Shown: piece by piece, positions 45,275-52,736 of the stretch
How positions within the stretch are numbered: the stretch's first letter is position 1
Layout: each line of letters opens with the position of its first letter
Origin: Bradyrhizobium sp. 21
GTDB taxonomy: Bacteria > Pseudomonadota > Alphaproteobacteria > Rhizobiales > Xanthobacteraceae
Length of the DNA: 64,000 bases
Assembly: GCF_023073335.1 (NCBI RefSeq)
Contig: NZ_JADPJG010000031.1
Location: 197,798 to 261,797, forward strand
Direction: 5' to 3'
Position numbers and translations under genes: made by a program
Notes under the pieces: generated by a model
Database searches by the model: none
What the model was told of the DNA's origin: nothing
Seen by the model: only the letters and a program-made list of their open reading frames with translations

Positions 45275-46114
45275 CTACCACACGCTCCGGCCGCCATCCA
45301 TGACCAGATTCTGTCCCGTCATGTAGCTGGAGGCGTCCGAGCAGAGAAACTGCACCGCCGCCCGGTATTCCTCGACATCTGCCATGCGGCCCATCGGGAT
45401 CAGGCGCGTCAGTCGTTCGACGAAGGCGGGGTCCTGGTTGTTGAAGACGCCGCCGGGCGAGATCGCGTTGACGCGCACGCCGTGATCGGCCCAGTAGGTC
45501 GCCAGATATTTCGTCAGCCCGATCAAGCCGTGCTTGATCACCGAGTAGGTCACGGGTTTCACCGGTTGTTCTTCTTCGCGCGTCACCTGCGGCTGGCGGT
45601 AGAGCCGCTGGTCCGGCGCGATCACGCCGAGGTCGGAGGCGATGTTGAGGATCACGCCGCGCCTGCGTTTGGCCATCTCGCCGCCGAACACCTGCGCGCA
45701 CAGCATCGCGCCGGTCAGGCCGACGGCGATCTCGGTCTGCCATTGCGGCACCGGGAATGCCTCGAAGCGCGAGGAGTGCATGACGCCCGGGCTCGACGTC
45801 ACCTTCGGATCAATGGCGGCGTTGTTGACGAGGATGTCGACGGTAATGCCGCGGCCTGCAAGCTGCTCGTTCGCGGCGCGTACTGAGTCGAGCGAGGTGA
45901 CGTCGATTGCAAGCGCGATCAGATCGGCTGAAGCCGCGACCTGCTTCAGCGCCGCGATGGCGGCTTCGGCCTGCGTTAGACCGACATCGGTGACGACCAC
46001 GCGCGCTCCGGCTTCGGCGAGCGCTGCAACGTGCTGCTTGCCCAACAGGCCGCCGGCGCCGGTCACGAGCGCGGTCCGTCCGGTCAGGTCGTAGCGGGAG
46101 GAGGGGTTTGCCAT
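45275..46114 (-). CDS. PtmA-like SDR (second ulosonic operon)
   Basis: 279 aa classical SDR: VTGAGGLLGKQHVAAL, DILVNNAAIDPK, NIASDLGVIAPDQRLY and the Tyr-x3-Lys pair YSVIK. The C-terminal SYMTGQNLVMDGGRSVW and the APDQRLY insert make it the closest relative in the window of the PtmA at 22620. It is the last gene of the second ulosonic operon, 13 bases after the SDR at 46128. It may act on the sugar precursor or on the CMP-ulosonate. The exact reaction is not readable from the sequence. Confidence 0.78.
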   Translation of the reverse strand: MANPSSRYDLTGRTALVTGAGGLLGKQHVAALAEAGARVVVTDVGLTQAEAAIAALKQVAASADLIALAIDVTSLDSVRAANEQLAGRGITVDILVNNAAIDPKVTSSPGVMHSSRFEAFPVPQWQTEIAVGLTGAMLCAQVFGGEMAKRRRGVILNIASDLGVIAPDQRLYRQPQVTREEEQPVKPVTYSVIKHGLIGLTKYLATYWADHGVRVNAISPGGVFNNQDPAFVERLTRLIPMGRMADVEEYRAAVQFLCSDASSYMTGQNLVMDGGRSVW

Positions 46115-46127
46115 CGAAGGCTCCTGT

Positions 46128-46889
46128 TCAGCTTCTGAGCTGGCCGCCGTCGGCCACCATCACGCTGCCGGTGATGAAGGCGGCGCGGGGCGAAGCAAGG
46201 AAGGCGACCACATCGGCGATCTCCTCGGGGGTGCCGAGCCGGCGGAGGGCCACCTCGCGCTGGAGCATGTCGTCGACCGCCTGCTTGTTGTCGGCGATCT
46301 TGCGCGCCCAGGTGCCGTCCGGGCTCAAGATGTTCCCGGGGGCGACCGCATTGATGCGGATGCCCTCCAGCGCCAGCGGGCGCGCCAGACCGCGCACGGT
46401 CGCATTCAGCGCCGCTTTGGCGGCGTAGTAGGTGACGGGCGCGCCGAGTGCGGCCATGCCTGCGATCGAGGAGATGCAGACGATGGCCCGCTCGCCGCTG
46501 CCGCGCGCCATCAGCGGCCGGGCGGCTTCGATCATGTTGGTGGTGGCGAAGAGATTGAGGTCCATTACCCGCGACCACTCTGCCGCGGTTTCCTTCCCCG
46601 GTGGGACGGACGCGCCGCTGCCGACGTTGCAGACGAGGATGTCGAGCCGGCCCCACTGCTTTTCGACGTCCTGAACAAGACTCGCCGCAGCGACGGGATC
46701 GGTGACGTCGGCCACGTGAATCGAGCTGCGACCGCCGACGGCCGCCCGCGCGGTGTTCAGCGCATCGGCGCCGCGCGCCGCGAGCGCGACCTTGGCGCCT
46801 TCGGCCGCGAGCGTCGTCGCGATCGCAAGCCCGATCCCGCGGCTGGCGCCGGTGACGAGAGCGACGCGATCGTTCAGCTCGAGCTTCAT
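46128..46889 (-). CDS. Short-chain dehydrogenase/reductase
   Basis: 253 aa classical SDR: VTGASRGIGLAIATTLAAEG, LDILVCNVGSG, CISSIAGMAALG and the Tyr-x3-Lys pair YYAAK. It resembles the FabG-like subgroup. It overlaps the isomerase gene by 4 bases and is followed 13 bases later by the PtmA-like SDR. Being the middle of three SDR genes in the same operon makes a role in one oxidation/reduction step of the sugar pathway likely. Substrate unknown. Confidence 0.8.
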   Translation of the reverse strand: MKLELNDRVALVTGASRGIGLAIATTLAAEGAKVALAARGADALNTARAAVGGRSSIHVADVTDPVAAASLVQDVEKQWGRLDILVCNVGSGASVPPGKETAAEWSRVMDLNLFATTNMIEAARPLMARGSGERAIVCISSIAGMAALGAPVTYYAAKAALNATVRGLARPLALEGIRINAVAPGNILSPDGTWARKIADNKQAVDDMLQREVALRRLGTPEEIADVVAFLASPRAAFITGSVMVADGGQLRS

Positions 46890-47734
46890 CGCACGGCGTC
46901 CTCGACCCAGCGAACCGTCATGTCGCGGTATTTCGCCAGCGCGCCGGCGTGGTCGCCGTCGGCGGCGCGGGCGGTTTGCAGGATGTATTGGCCCTTGTAG
47001 CCGGATCGCTCGATCAGCCGGATCGTCTTGGCAAGGTCCGCGTTGCCGGTGCCGAGCGGCACGGTGGTTCCGCCGCGGATGCGGTCCTTCACGTGCACAT
47101 TGAGGATTCGCGGTGCGTAGGCACCGATCTCCTCGTCGCTTTCATAACCGAGCGAAGCACTGTTACCGCTGTCGTAGTTGACGCCGAAGACGTCCGCCGG
47201 AAATGCTTCCATGAACCGGGCGAGCTCGCGCGGCGGCAGATCGGATTCGAAGACGATCTTTATGTTTCGCGTTGCAAGCGATTCGTGGCGGGCCAGCAGC
47301 ACGCGCTTCAACGTATCGCTCTCGCTCTCGCGCTCGATCTTGCCGTTGTCGACCAGCGGGATCACGACGAATTCGATGCCGATGCGGCTACAGGCGGCGA
47401 TCAGGAGATCGAGATCGGCGACGAGCGCGTCGCGCTCGACGGCATCAACCTTCCAGAACGGCGCCTGCATGAAGCAGTCGCCGGTCAGGCTCGGGATCCG
47501 CACGCCGTTCTCGCGCGACAGCGCCAGAATGCCCCTCTGGCCCGGCTCGGTCGTAAGCGGGTTCTCGCGCAGCCGTTCCTGATCGATGGTCCATTCCATC
47601 CGCGTCAGGCCGAGCGCCTTCGCACGCGGGAATTCCTCGCGCCATTCATTCCATGGGAATGCCTGGATCCTGCCGTCGACGAGAGCCGACAGCCTGCCTT
47701 GCATGAAGCCGATGCGTTGCAGCGTTGTGGTCAC
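46886..47734 (-). CDS. TIM-barrel sugar phosphate isomerase/epimerase
   Basis: 282 aa xylose-isomerase-like TIM barrel. The metal ligands appear to be Glu in IVFESDLPP, Asp in NYDSGNSASLG and His in LNVHVKDRI. The fourth ligand, usually Glu in a [IL]-L-E motif, reads YILQTARA with Gln. The Q replaces a key Glu, so metal binding may be altered. It overlaps both neighbours by 4 bases, so it is central in the second ulosonic operon. It may epimerise or isomerise the sugar before NeuB condensation. Confidence 0.75.
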   Translation of the reverse strand: MTTTLQRIGFMQGRLSALVDGRIQAFPWNEWREEFPRAKALGLTRMEWTIDQERLRENPLTTEPGQRGILALSRENGVRIPSLTGDCFMQAPFWKVDAVERDALVADLDLLIAACSRIGIEFVVIPLVDNGKIERESESDTLKRVLLARHESLATRNIKIVFESDLPPRELARFMEAFPADVFGVNYDSGNSASLGYESDEEIGAYAPRILNVHVKDRIRGGTTVPLGTGNADLAKTIRLIERSGYKGQYILQTARAADGDHAGALAKYRDMTVRWVEDAVR

Positions 47735-48495
47735 GATTTGCTATCCGAACTGATGGCGAGGCCCTTGGCGGTCCAGCCGCCGTCGACGAACAGCTCTTGG
47801 CCGGTCATATAGGCGGAGGCTTCCGACGCCAGGAAGACGGCGGCGCCCACCATGTCGGCGGGCTGTCCCCAACGGCCGAGCATGGTGTGGCGGCGCCTCT
47901 CCTCATGCATGACAGGATCGGCAAAACTCTTTGCGGTCATCTCGGTCGCGACATAGCCGGGCGCGAGCGCGTTGACGCGGATGCCGTCGGGCGCATAGTC
48001 GGCGGCGAGTGCACGCGTCAGCCCGGCAAGACCGGCCTTCGCCGCCACATAACCGGGATTGCCGGGAAAGCCGCGGAGCGAATTGATGCTGGTGACGTTG
48101 ATGATCGCAGCCGAGCCTGCGTTCTTCAGTAGCGGATGGGCGGCAAGGATGGTGGCGTAGACGCCGGTGAGATCGGTGGCGACCGTGGCCCGGAAGCGCG
48201 CGAGCTCGCTCCCGGCGCTTTGAGCCGGCAGGCTGATGCCGGCGGCGTTGACCAGCGCGTCGATGCGTTCGCCTTGTGCGGCCACGGTGCGGAATGCGCT
48301 CTCGATGGCCTCGTCGTCGGAGAGATCGCAGGCAATCGCGATCACGCCCTCGGGCGCGGTCCCGGAACGGCTGAGGCCGAACACCGTGGCACCGGCATCT
48401 TGCAGGCCGGCTGCAATCGCAGCGCCAATGCCGCGCGAGGCGCCGGTCACGACCGCGATCTTTCCGGCGAGAGAGAAGGCGCTGAGGTCAGGCAT
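47731..48495 (-). CDS. Short-chain dehydrogenase/reductase
   Basis: 254 aa classical SDR: VTGASRGIGAAIAAGL, DALVNAAGISLPA, VTSINSLRG and the Tyr-x3-Lys pair YVAAK, with the C-terminal SAYMTGQELFVDGGWTAKG. It is close in type to FabG and gluconate-5-dehydrogenase-like enzymes. It overlaps the cytidylyltransferase gene by 8 bases and the isomerase by 4. As with the other two SDRs, the step it catalyses in the ulosonic operon is unknown. Confidence 0.8.
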   Translation of the reverse strand: MPDLSAFSLAGKIAVVTGASRGIGAAIAAGLQDAGATVFGLSRSGTAPEGVIAIACDLSDDEAIESAFRTVAAQGERIDALVNAAGISLPAQSAGSELARFRATVATDLTGVYATILAAHPLLKNAGSAAIINVTSINSLRGFPGNPGYVAAKAGLAGLTRALAADYAPDGIRVNALAPGYVATEMTAKSFADPVMHEERRRHTMLGRWGQPADMVGAAVFLASEASAYMTGQELFVDGGWTAKGLAISSDSKS

Positions 48496-49177
48496 AGCCG
48501 TAACTACGCATGATGGCGGCGCAGAGCTTGACGTCTTCGGGGCGATCGATCTGGAACATCTTGTGACGATCCATCACGTGAAAGCCGATCTTACCGCCGA
48601 GACGATTGTTCTGCTCGCGCAGGAGTGAAGGGATCAGGACGTAGAACGAGCCGTTCTCCAGGTAGCGGGTCTCGATCTGCTGGCGCATGCGGCGGTTGCG
48701 ATAATCGTAGTTGATCGGCTCTGGTCCGCTCGCGCCGATACGCCAGTTGAAATAATCCTCGACCTCGCAAACCGAGAGCAGGCTGTCGAGATGCTCGCGG
48801 TCGAAGGTCGCAAGCGCGTTCTCGATGTCGCTGGACTCGCGGATCGGCGAGGTGGCCTGGAGCGCGACGACCCGCTCGAACCGTCCCATCCGCCCGTCGG
48901 TCGCATTCAGCGCGTGCAGCCAGGCGGATTCGGACGAGGCGAGGTCACCCGAAATGTCTTCGGGGCGCCGCACGCCGATGGCGCCGGCGGCTTCGGCCGC
49001 CGCGAGGATGTCGTCGCTGTCGGAAGAGACCGCCACCACGTCGACGCCGCGCGCCGCGCGTGCCTGCTCCACCGTCCATGCGATCAGCGGCTTGCCGCAG
49101 AGATCGAGCAGGTTCTTGTGCGGAATGCCCTTGGAGCCGCCGCGCGCGGCGATCACGGCCAGCGTCTTGGGTGCCAT
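48488..49177 (-). CDS. Second CMP-ulosonate cytidylyltransferase
   Basis: 229 aa NeuA/LegF-family enzyme. The CTP-binding motif IAARGGSKGIPHKNLLDL is at residues 9-26. VVALQATSPIRESSDIENAL and the metal-binding FQIDRPEDVKLC complete the family pattern. It activates a ulosonate to its CMP form. The ATG at 49177 shares one base with the stop of the upstream NeuB fusion (TGATG), so they are coupled. It differs clearly in sequence from the LegF at 23435, so the substrate is probably a different ulosonate. Confidence 0.82.
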   Translation of the reverse strand: MAPKTLAVIAARGGSKGIPHKNLLDLCGKPLIAWTVEQARAARGVDVVAVSSDSDDILAAAEAAGAIGVRRPEDISGDLASSESAWLHALNATDGRMGRFERVVALQATSPIRESSDIENALATFDREHLDSLLSVCEVEDYFNWRIGASGPEPINYDYRNRRMRQQIETRYLENGSFYVLIPSLLREQNNRLGGKIGFHVMDRHKMFQIDRPEDVKLCAAIMRSYGYA

Positions 49178-51102
49178 CAGATATGCCCCTCGAGACGCTC
49201 GAGCGCGATCCAGAAGCCTTCGCCCATGTTCTTGTGGCCCTGCCAGATTTCGGGGATGAAGGACGCGGTCGGCGCGTGCTGGCGCAGCACCCGCCCGATC
49301 TCGTCGAAATCGATCTCGCCTTCGCCAACCTGGAGCCCTTCGCCGTCGAGCCCCTTGGCGTCGCCGAAATGCAGATGCGCGGTGTGCGGCCCGAGCTGCG
49401 CCAGGCCATGTGCGAAGTCGAAGCCGAAATGGTTGGCGGCGAGCTTGGTGTGGGAAATGTCGACGCACATCCGCAGATCGTGCTTGGCGCAAAACGCGGC
49501 CGACTCTTCCGGGAAGATGAAAATATTCTGGTGGCGCTGGCCGCCGAAATGCCAGGGGAACGGTGCCATGGTCTGCGGCGTCAGCTCGACGCCGTCCATG
49601 TCGAGCTCCTTCAGGCTCTGGGCGAAGATACGGTAGCGCTCGACCTTCTCCTCCGGCGGCAATGGCTCGTCCATGGTGAAACCGCCGATATTGGCGACGA
49701 TGGGCGGACGCTTGGTGTTGGGGAAGAATTTCTTCAGGCCGCGGGTGATGTCGATCACGGCCTGGGTCTGCTCCAGCGAGTATCGCCGCAGCGCCTCGTC
49801 GGGGGTTGCGAGGTCCATCAGCTTGGAACCGGCAAACAGCTCCGGCGCATGCACGACGAAGCCGAGATCATAGGTGCCGGAGAGATACGCCGCGGGATCG
49901 CGCTCCATGTCGCTGTAGCTGAGATGGAACTCAAGGATGTCAGGCTCGCAGATCTCCAGGAAGCGTTCGGTGTCGTGATAGCGCACCGGCACGCCCCAGG
50001 GCCGATCGAAGCGGTAGCGCCGCGCTTTCGCGGTACCATCGTCGAGGTCGCTCTGGAAGAAATAGTCGTCGGTCGCCATCGCCCGCGTCAGCTTGCGCCC
50101 GAGCAGCGCCGGCATCTTCAGCGGCGACAGGCCTTGTCCCGGGCTTTTTACGGCGACGTCGCTGTCGGAGATCACGGTGCCGGCCGGAAGGTCGCGCGCG
50201 GCCACCAGGCTCTTGGCGAGGTTTTCGCGGTTGATCAGCTCACCTTGGCTCAGCGCGCGCTCGGCCAGTTTCTCGCCGCGCGCCGCCTCCACCTCGCGGA
50301 TGCCCGAGACCAGCGTCCTGAATTCCTCCGGCTCCAGGCTCGCGGCATGGTCCGGACCTTCCATCTCGCGGTCGAGCGTGATGTGGCGTTCGATGACGAC
50401 GGCGCCGAGCGCCACCGCGGCCGTCGAAACGGCAACACCGCGCTCGTGGCCCGAATAACCGACGACCGGATGGATCTCGCGCAGCGTTTCCATGAAACGC
50501 AGATGGATGTTGTGGAGCGCGGCCGGATAGGTGCTCTGGCAGTGCAGCAGCACGTAGCTCGCTTCGCGGTCGTCGAGGAATTTCGCCGCGGTCTTGATCT
50601 CGTCCGTCGTGCTCATGCCGGTCGAGACGATCAGCGTCTTGGCGGTGGCGGCAAGGCACGCAAGCAGCGGCAGGTTGGTGAGGTCGGCGGAGGCGACCTT
50701 GTAGGCCTGCACGCCGAACCCTTCGAGCACGGCGACGCTCTTTGCGTCCCAGGGCGTGCAGAGATACTCGATACCCTTCGTTGCGCAGTATTCGGCGATC
50801 TTCTTCTGCTGCGCGGTCGGGAGCTCGAAGCGGCGCAGCAGATCGAGCGTGTATTCGACGGCGAGGTCGTCGTCCTTCCCGGACAGGCTCGAAGCACGAT
50901 AGACCTCGTCGAGCTTGCGCATCTGGAACTTGGCGCAATCGGCACCGGCCGCGACCGCGGCATCGACCAGCGCAATGGCGCGATCGAAGTCGCCATTGTG
51001 GTTGTTGCCGATCTCGGCGATGACGTAGCAGGGTTCGCCATCGCCCAGTAGACGGTTGCCGATGCGGACCGGGGCAGGCTGTTTGGGCGATGTCATCAAC
51101 AT
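49177..51102 (-). CDS. NeuB-family ulosonate synthase fused to a TIM-barrel isomerase-like domain
   Basis: 641 aa. Residues 15-285 are a NeuB TIM barrel: IAEIGNNHNGD, CAKFQMRKLDE, YKVASADLTNLP, STGMSTTDE, HCQSTYP, GYSGHERG and ERHITLDREMEGPDHAAS. Two motif changes against LegI stand out, TPWD for TPFD and GYSGHE for GYSDHT. A SAF domain follows at 290-350. Residues 365-641 are a second, xylose-isomerase-like TIM barrel with likely metal ligands in CVDISHTK, HLHFGDAKG and FIPEIWQGH. NeuB proteins are normally about 350 aa, so the C-terminal half is a true fusion. It sits between the CBS-kinase (15 bases) and the CMP-synthetase (1-base overlap). Confidence 0.85.
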   Translation of the reverse strand: MLMTSPKQPAPVRIGNRLLGDGEPCYVIAEIGNNHNGDFDRAIALVDAAVAAGADCAKFQMRKLDEVYRASSLSGKDDDLAVEYTLDLLRRFELPTAQQKKIAEYCATKGIEYLCTPWDAKSVAVLEGFGVQAYKVASADLTNLPLLACLAATAKTLIVSTGMSTTDEIKTAAKFLDDREASYVLLHCQSTYPAALHNIHLRFMETLREIHPVVGYSGHERGVAVSTAAVALGAVVIERHITLDREMEGPDHAASLEPEEFRTLVSGIREVEAARGEKLAERALSQGELINRENLAKSLVAARDLPAGTVISDSDVAVKSPGQGLSPLKMPALLGRKLTRAMATDDYFFQSDLDDGTAKARRYRFDRPWGVPVRYHDTERFLEICEPDILEFHLSYSDMERDPAAYLSGTYDLGFVVHAPELFAGSKLMDLATPDEALRRYSLEQTQAVIDITRGLKKFFPNTKRPPIVANIGGFTMDEPLPPEEKVERYRIFAQSLKELDMDGVELTPQTMAPFPWHFGGQRHQNIFIFPEESAAFCAKHDLRMCVDISHTKLAANHFGFDFAHGLAQLGPHTAHLHFGDAKGLDGEGLQVGEGEIDFDEIGRVLRQHAPTASFIPEIWQGHKNMGEGFWIALERLEGHI

Positions 51103-51117
51103 TCTCGTCTCATATCG

Positions 51118-52494
51118 TCAGGCGAAACGCGCGGGAAAGCGCGACTTCCACGTCCGCAGCCCGTTCTCTTCGAACATGATGCGCGAACAGCTGTGCCCCT
51201 GTTGTTCCAATGCGGCAATGAGCTGGTAGCGCTCGAACGGACGCACGAAGAACATGAAGTAGCCGCCGCCGCCGGCGCCCAGCAGCTTGCCACCGACCGC
51301 GCCGTGCTGTTTGGCGAAATCGTAGATCGCGTCGATTGCGTCGGACGAGATCTTCGAGCTTAGCTTCCGCTTGGCGTGCCAGGCGTCGTCGATCAGCCGG
51401 CCGCATTCCAGTAACTGGCCGCGCAGCAGATGCCGCCGGATGTCGCGCGTCACTTCCTTCTGCTTGGCGGCGGCGGCGACGGCGTCGCTGGTCTCGTGCT
51501 GGGCCTTCTGGTCGCGGTGGATGGTGCCGGAATCGCGGCCCGAGCCGGCGTAGCAGAGCACCAGGCTCTCCTCGAGCTCGGCGATGATGTTGGGATCGAG
51601 ACGAAGCGGCACGATCGTGTTCTGGTCGGAGAAGAACTCCATGTGATTGAAGCCGCCGAATACGGTGGCGTACTGATCCTGCCAGCCGCCGGGAATGTTG
51701 AGCATCAGCCGCTCGGCCTGGAACGCCATCTCGGCAACCTCGTGACGGTCCCACTGGTCGCCGCGGAATTCGTTGAAGCAGCCGATGATGGCGGACGAGA
51801 CCACTGCCGAGCCGCCCAGTCCGGAGCCGACCGGGAAGTCGGCGGACACTTCGAGCTCGAATCCGTAGGTCGGCTTGATCAGGCGTACCACCGACTTGAT
51901 CAGTGCGAGATCTCCGCCCGTGCCAAGTTCCGCGAGATCGTCCGCCTCGATCGTGGAGCGGAAATCATGCGAGTAGATCCGGATGCTGGGATCGCTCCGG
52001 CGCCGCAGCGTCGCGTGAGCGTACATCTTGATCGTGGCGTTGATGACGGCGCCGCCGTCATTTGCCACGAAATAATGCGTCAGGTCGGTGCCGCCGCCCG
52101 AGAAGCTGATCCGCACCGGCGAGCGCGCGCGCGCGAACACTTCGCTCTCTTCCGACAGGTTGAACAGCTCGCGGCTGAACACGTCGACCAGCCGTCCCTC
52201 GCCATCGAGGATCGGCACCACGTGCACGCGCTGATCGAGCAGCTTGAGAATCTGCTCGCGCGGCCCGCCGGCTCTCGCCCAGACGAAGTTGCGATTGATG
52301 CAGGCGTCAACCCGGTCCTGAATCGTGGTGCCGGTCAGCATGCGCCTGCGGATGTCGCCGTCGGTCACCGCGCCGACGATTCGTCCGGTCGCGTCCTGCG
52401 CGAACAGGATACCGAGCATGTTCGCATTCAGGCGCCGGAAGGCTTCCTCAATGGTCTCGGTCTCGGCGATGGTGACGAGGGATCGTTCAAGCAC
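51118..52494 (-). CDS. CBS-domain pair fused to a GHMP sugar kinase (HddA-like)
   Basis: 458 aa. Residues 1-115 form a CBS pair (GAVTDGDIRRRMLTG, HVVPILDGEGRLVDV). Residues 124-458 are a GHMP kinase: RISFSGGGTDLTHYF (motif 1), ADFPVGSGLGGSAVVSSA (motif 2) and GKLLGAGGGGYF (motif 3). The GGGTDL signature resembles D-glycero-D-manno-heptose 7-phosphate kinase (HddA) and fucokinase-type enzymes. It probably phosphorylates the sugar that enters the NeuB step. The CBS first half (TDGDIRR) closely matches the CBS of the PtmE-like protein at 25053, so one signal may act on both. It is the first gene of the second ulosonic operon. Confidence 0.83.
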   Translation of the reverse strand: MLERSLVTIAETETIEEAFRRLNANMLGILFAQDATGRIVGAVTDGDIRRRMLTGTTIQDRVDACINRNFVWARAGGPREQILKLLDQRVHVVPILDGEGRLVDVFSRELFNLSEESEVFARARSPVRISFSGGGTDLTHYFVANDGGAVINATIKMYAHATLRRRSDPSIRIYSHDFRSTIEADDLAELGTGGDLALIKSVVRLIKPTYGFELEVSADFPVGSGLGGSAVVSSAIIGCFNEFRGDQWDRHEVAEMAFQAERLMLNIPGGWQDQYATVFGGFNHMEFFSDQNTIVPLRLDPNIIAELEESLVLCYAGSGRDSGTIHRDQKAQHETSDAVAAAAKQKEVTRDIRRHLLRGQLLECGRLIDDAWHAKRKLSSKISSDAIDAIYDFAKQHGAVGGKLLGAGGGGYFMFFVRPFERYQLIAALEQQGHSCSRIMFEENGLRTWKSRFPARFA

Positions 52495-52736
52495 GTTTTA
52501 GGGTCCAGAAAGGGCCATTTCGGGCCATATCGCGGCAAGGTTGGTAATACGGGAGCGACAGGGACGATGCAAGGTTCCTGCGCCCGGGGCATCGCGCCTC
52601 GGCCCTGATCAACACCGGCATCAACATCAACGAGCAGCCCGCCGTGAACGCGCTGCTGGAGGCGTTGTAGACCTATTACTGCTGGGGTCCGACCGTGCAC
52701 ATCTCTGCAATCGCAGGCTGTCGAGGGCGGCTGAAC
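52495..52736. other. Intergenic region with possible gene remnant
   Basis: 242 bases between the PaaK-like ligase and the CBS-kinase gene. It must contain the promoter of the second ulosonic operon. On the + strand, 52605-52670 encodes the coherent short peptide LINTGININEQPAVNALLEAL ending in TAG, with no start. It looks like the C-terminal end of a lost gene, but I cannot name the family. Confidence 0.35.
52605..52670 (+). pseudogene. Possible 3' remnant of a lost gene
   Basis: Twenty-one codons plus TAG read LINTGININEQPAVNALLEAL, which has normal amino-acid composition and codon bias, but no start codon or upstream domain. The most likely explanation is a truncated relic. It could also be chance. 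Confidence 0.25.

Noticed and set aside
49060..51051. 663-aa + strand open frame across the NeuB fusion
   Set aside because: No recognisable domain. The - strand frame encodes all NeuB and TIM-barrel motifs.
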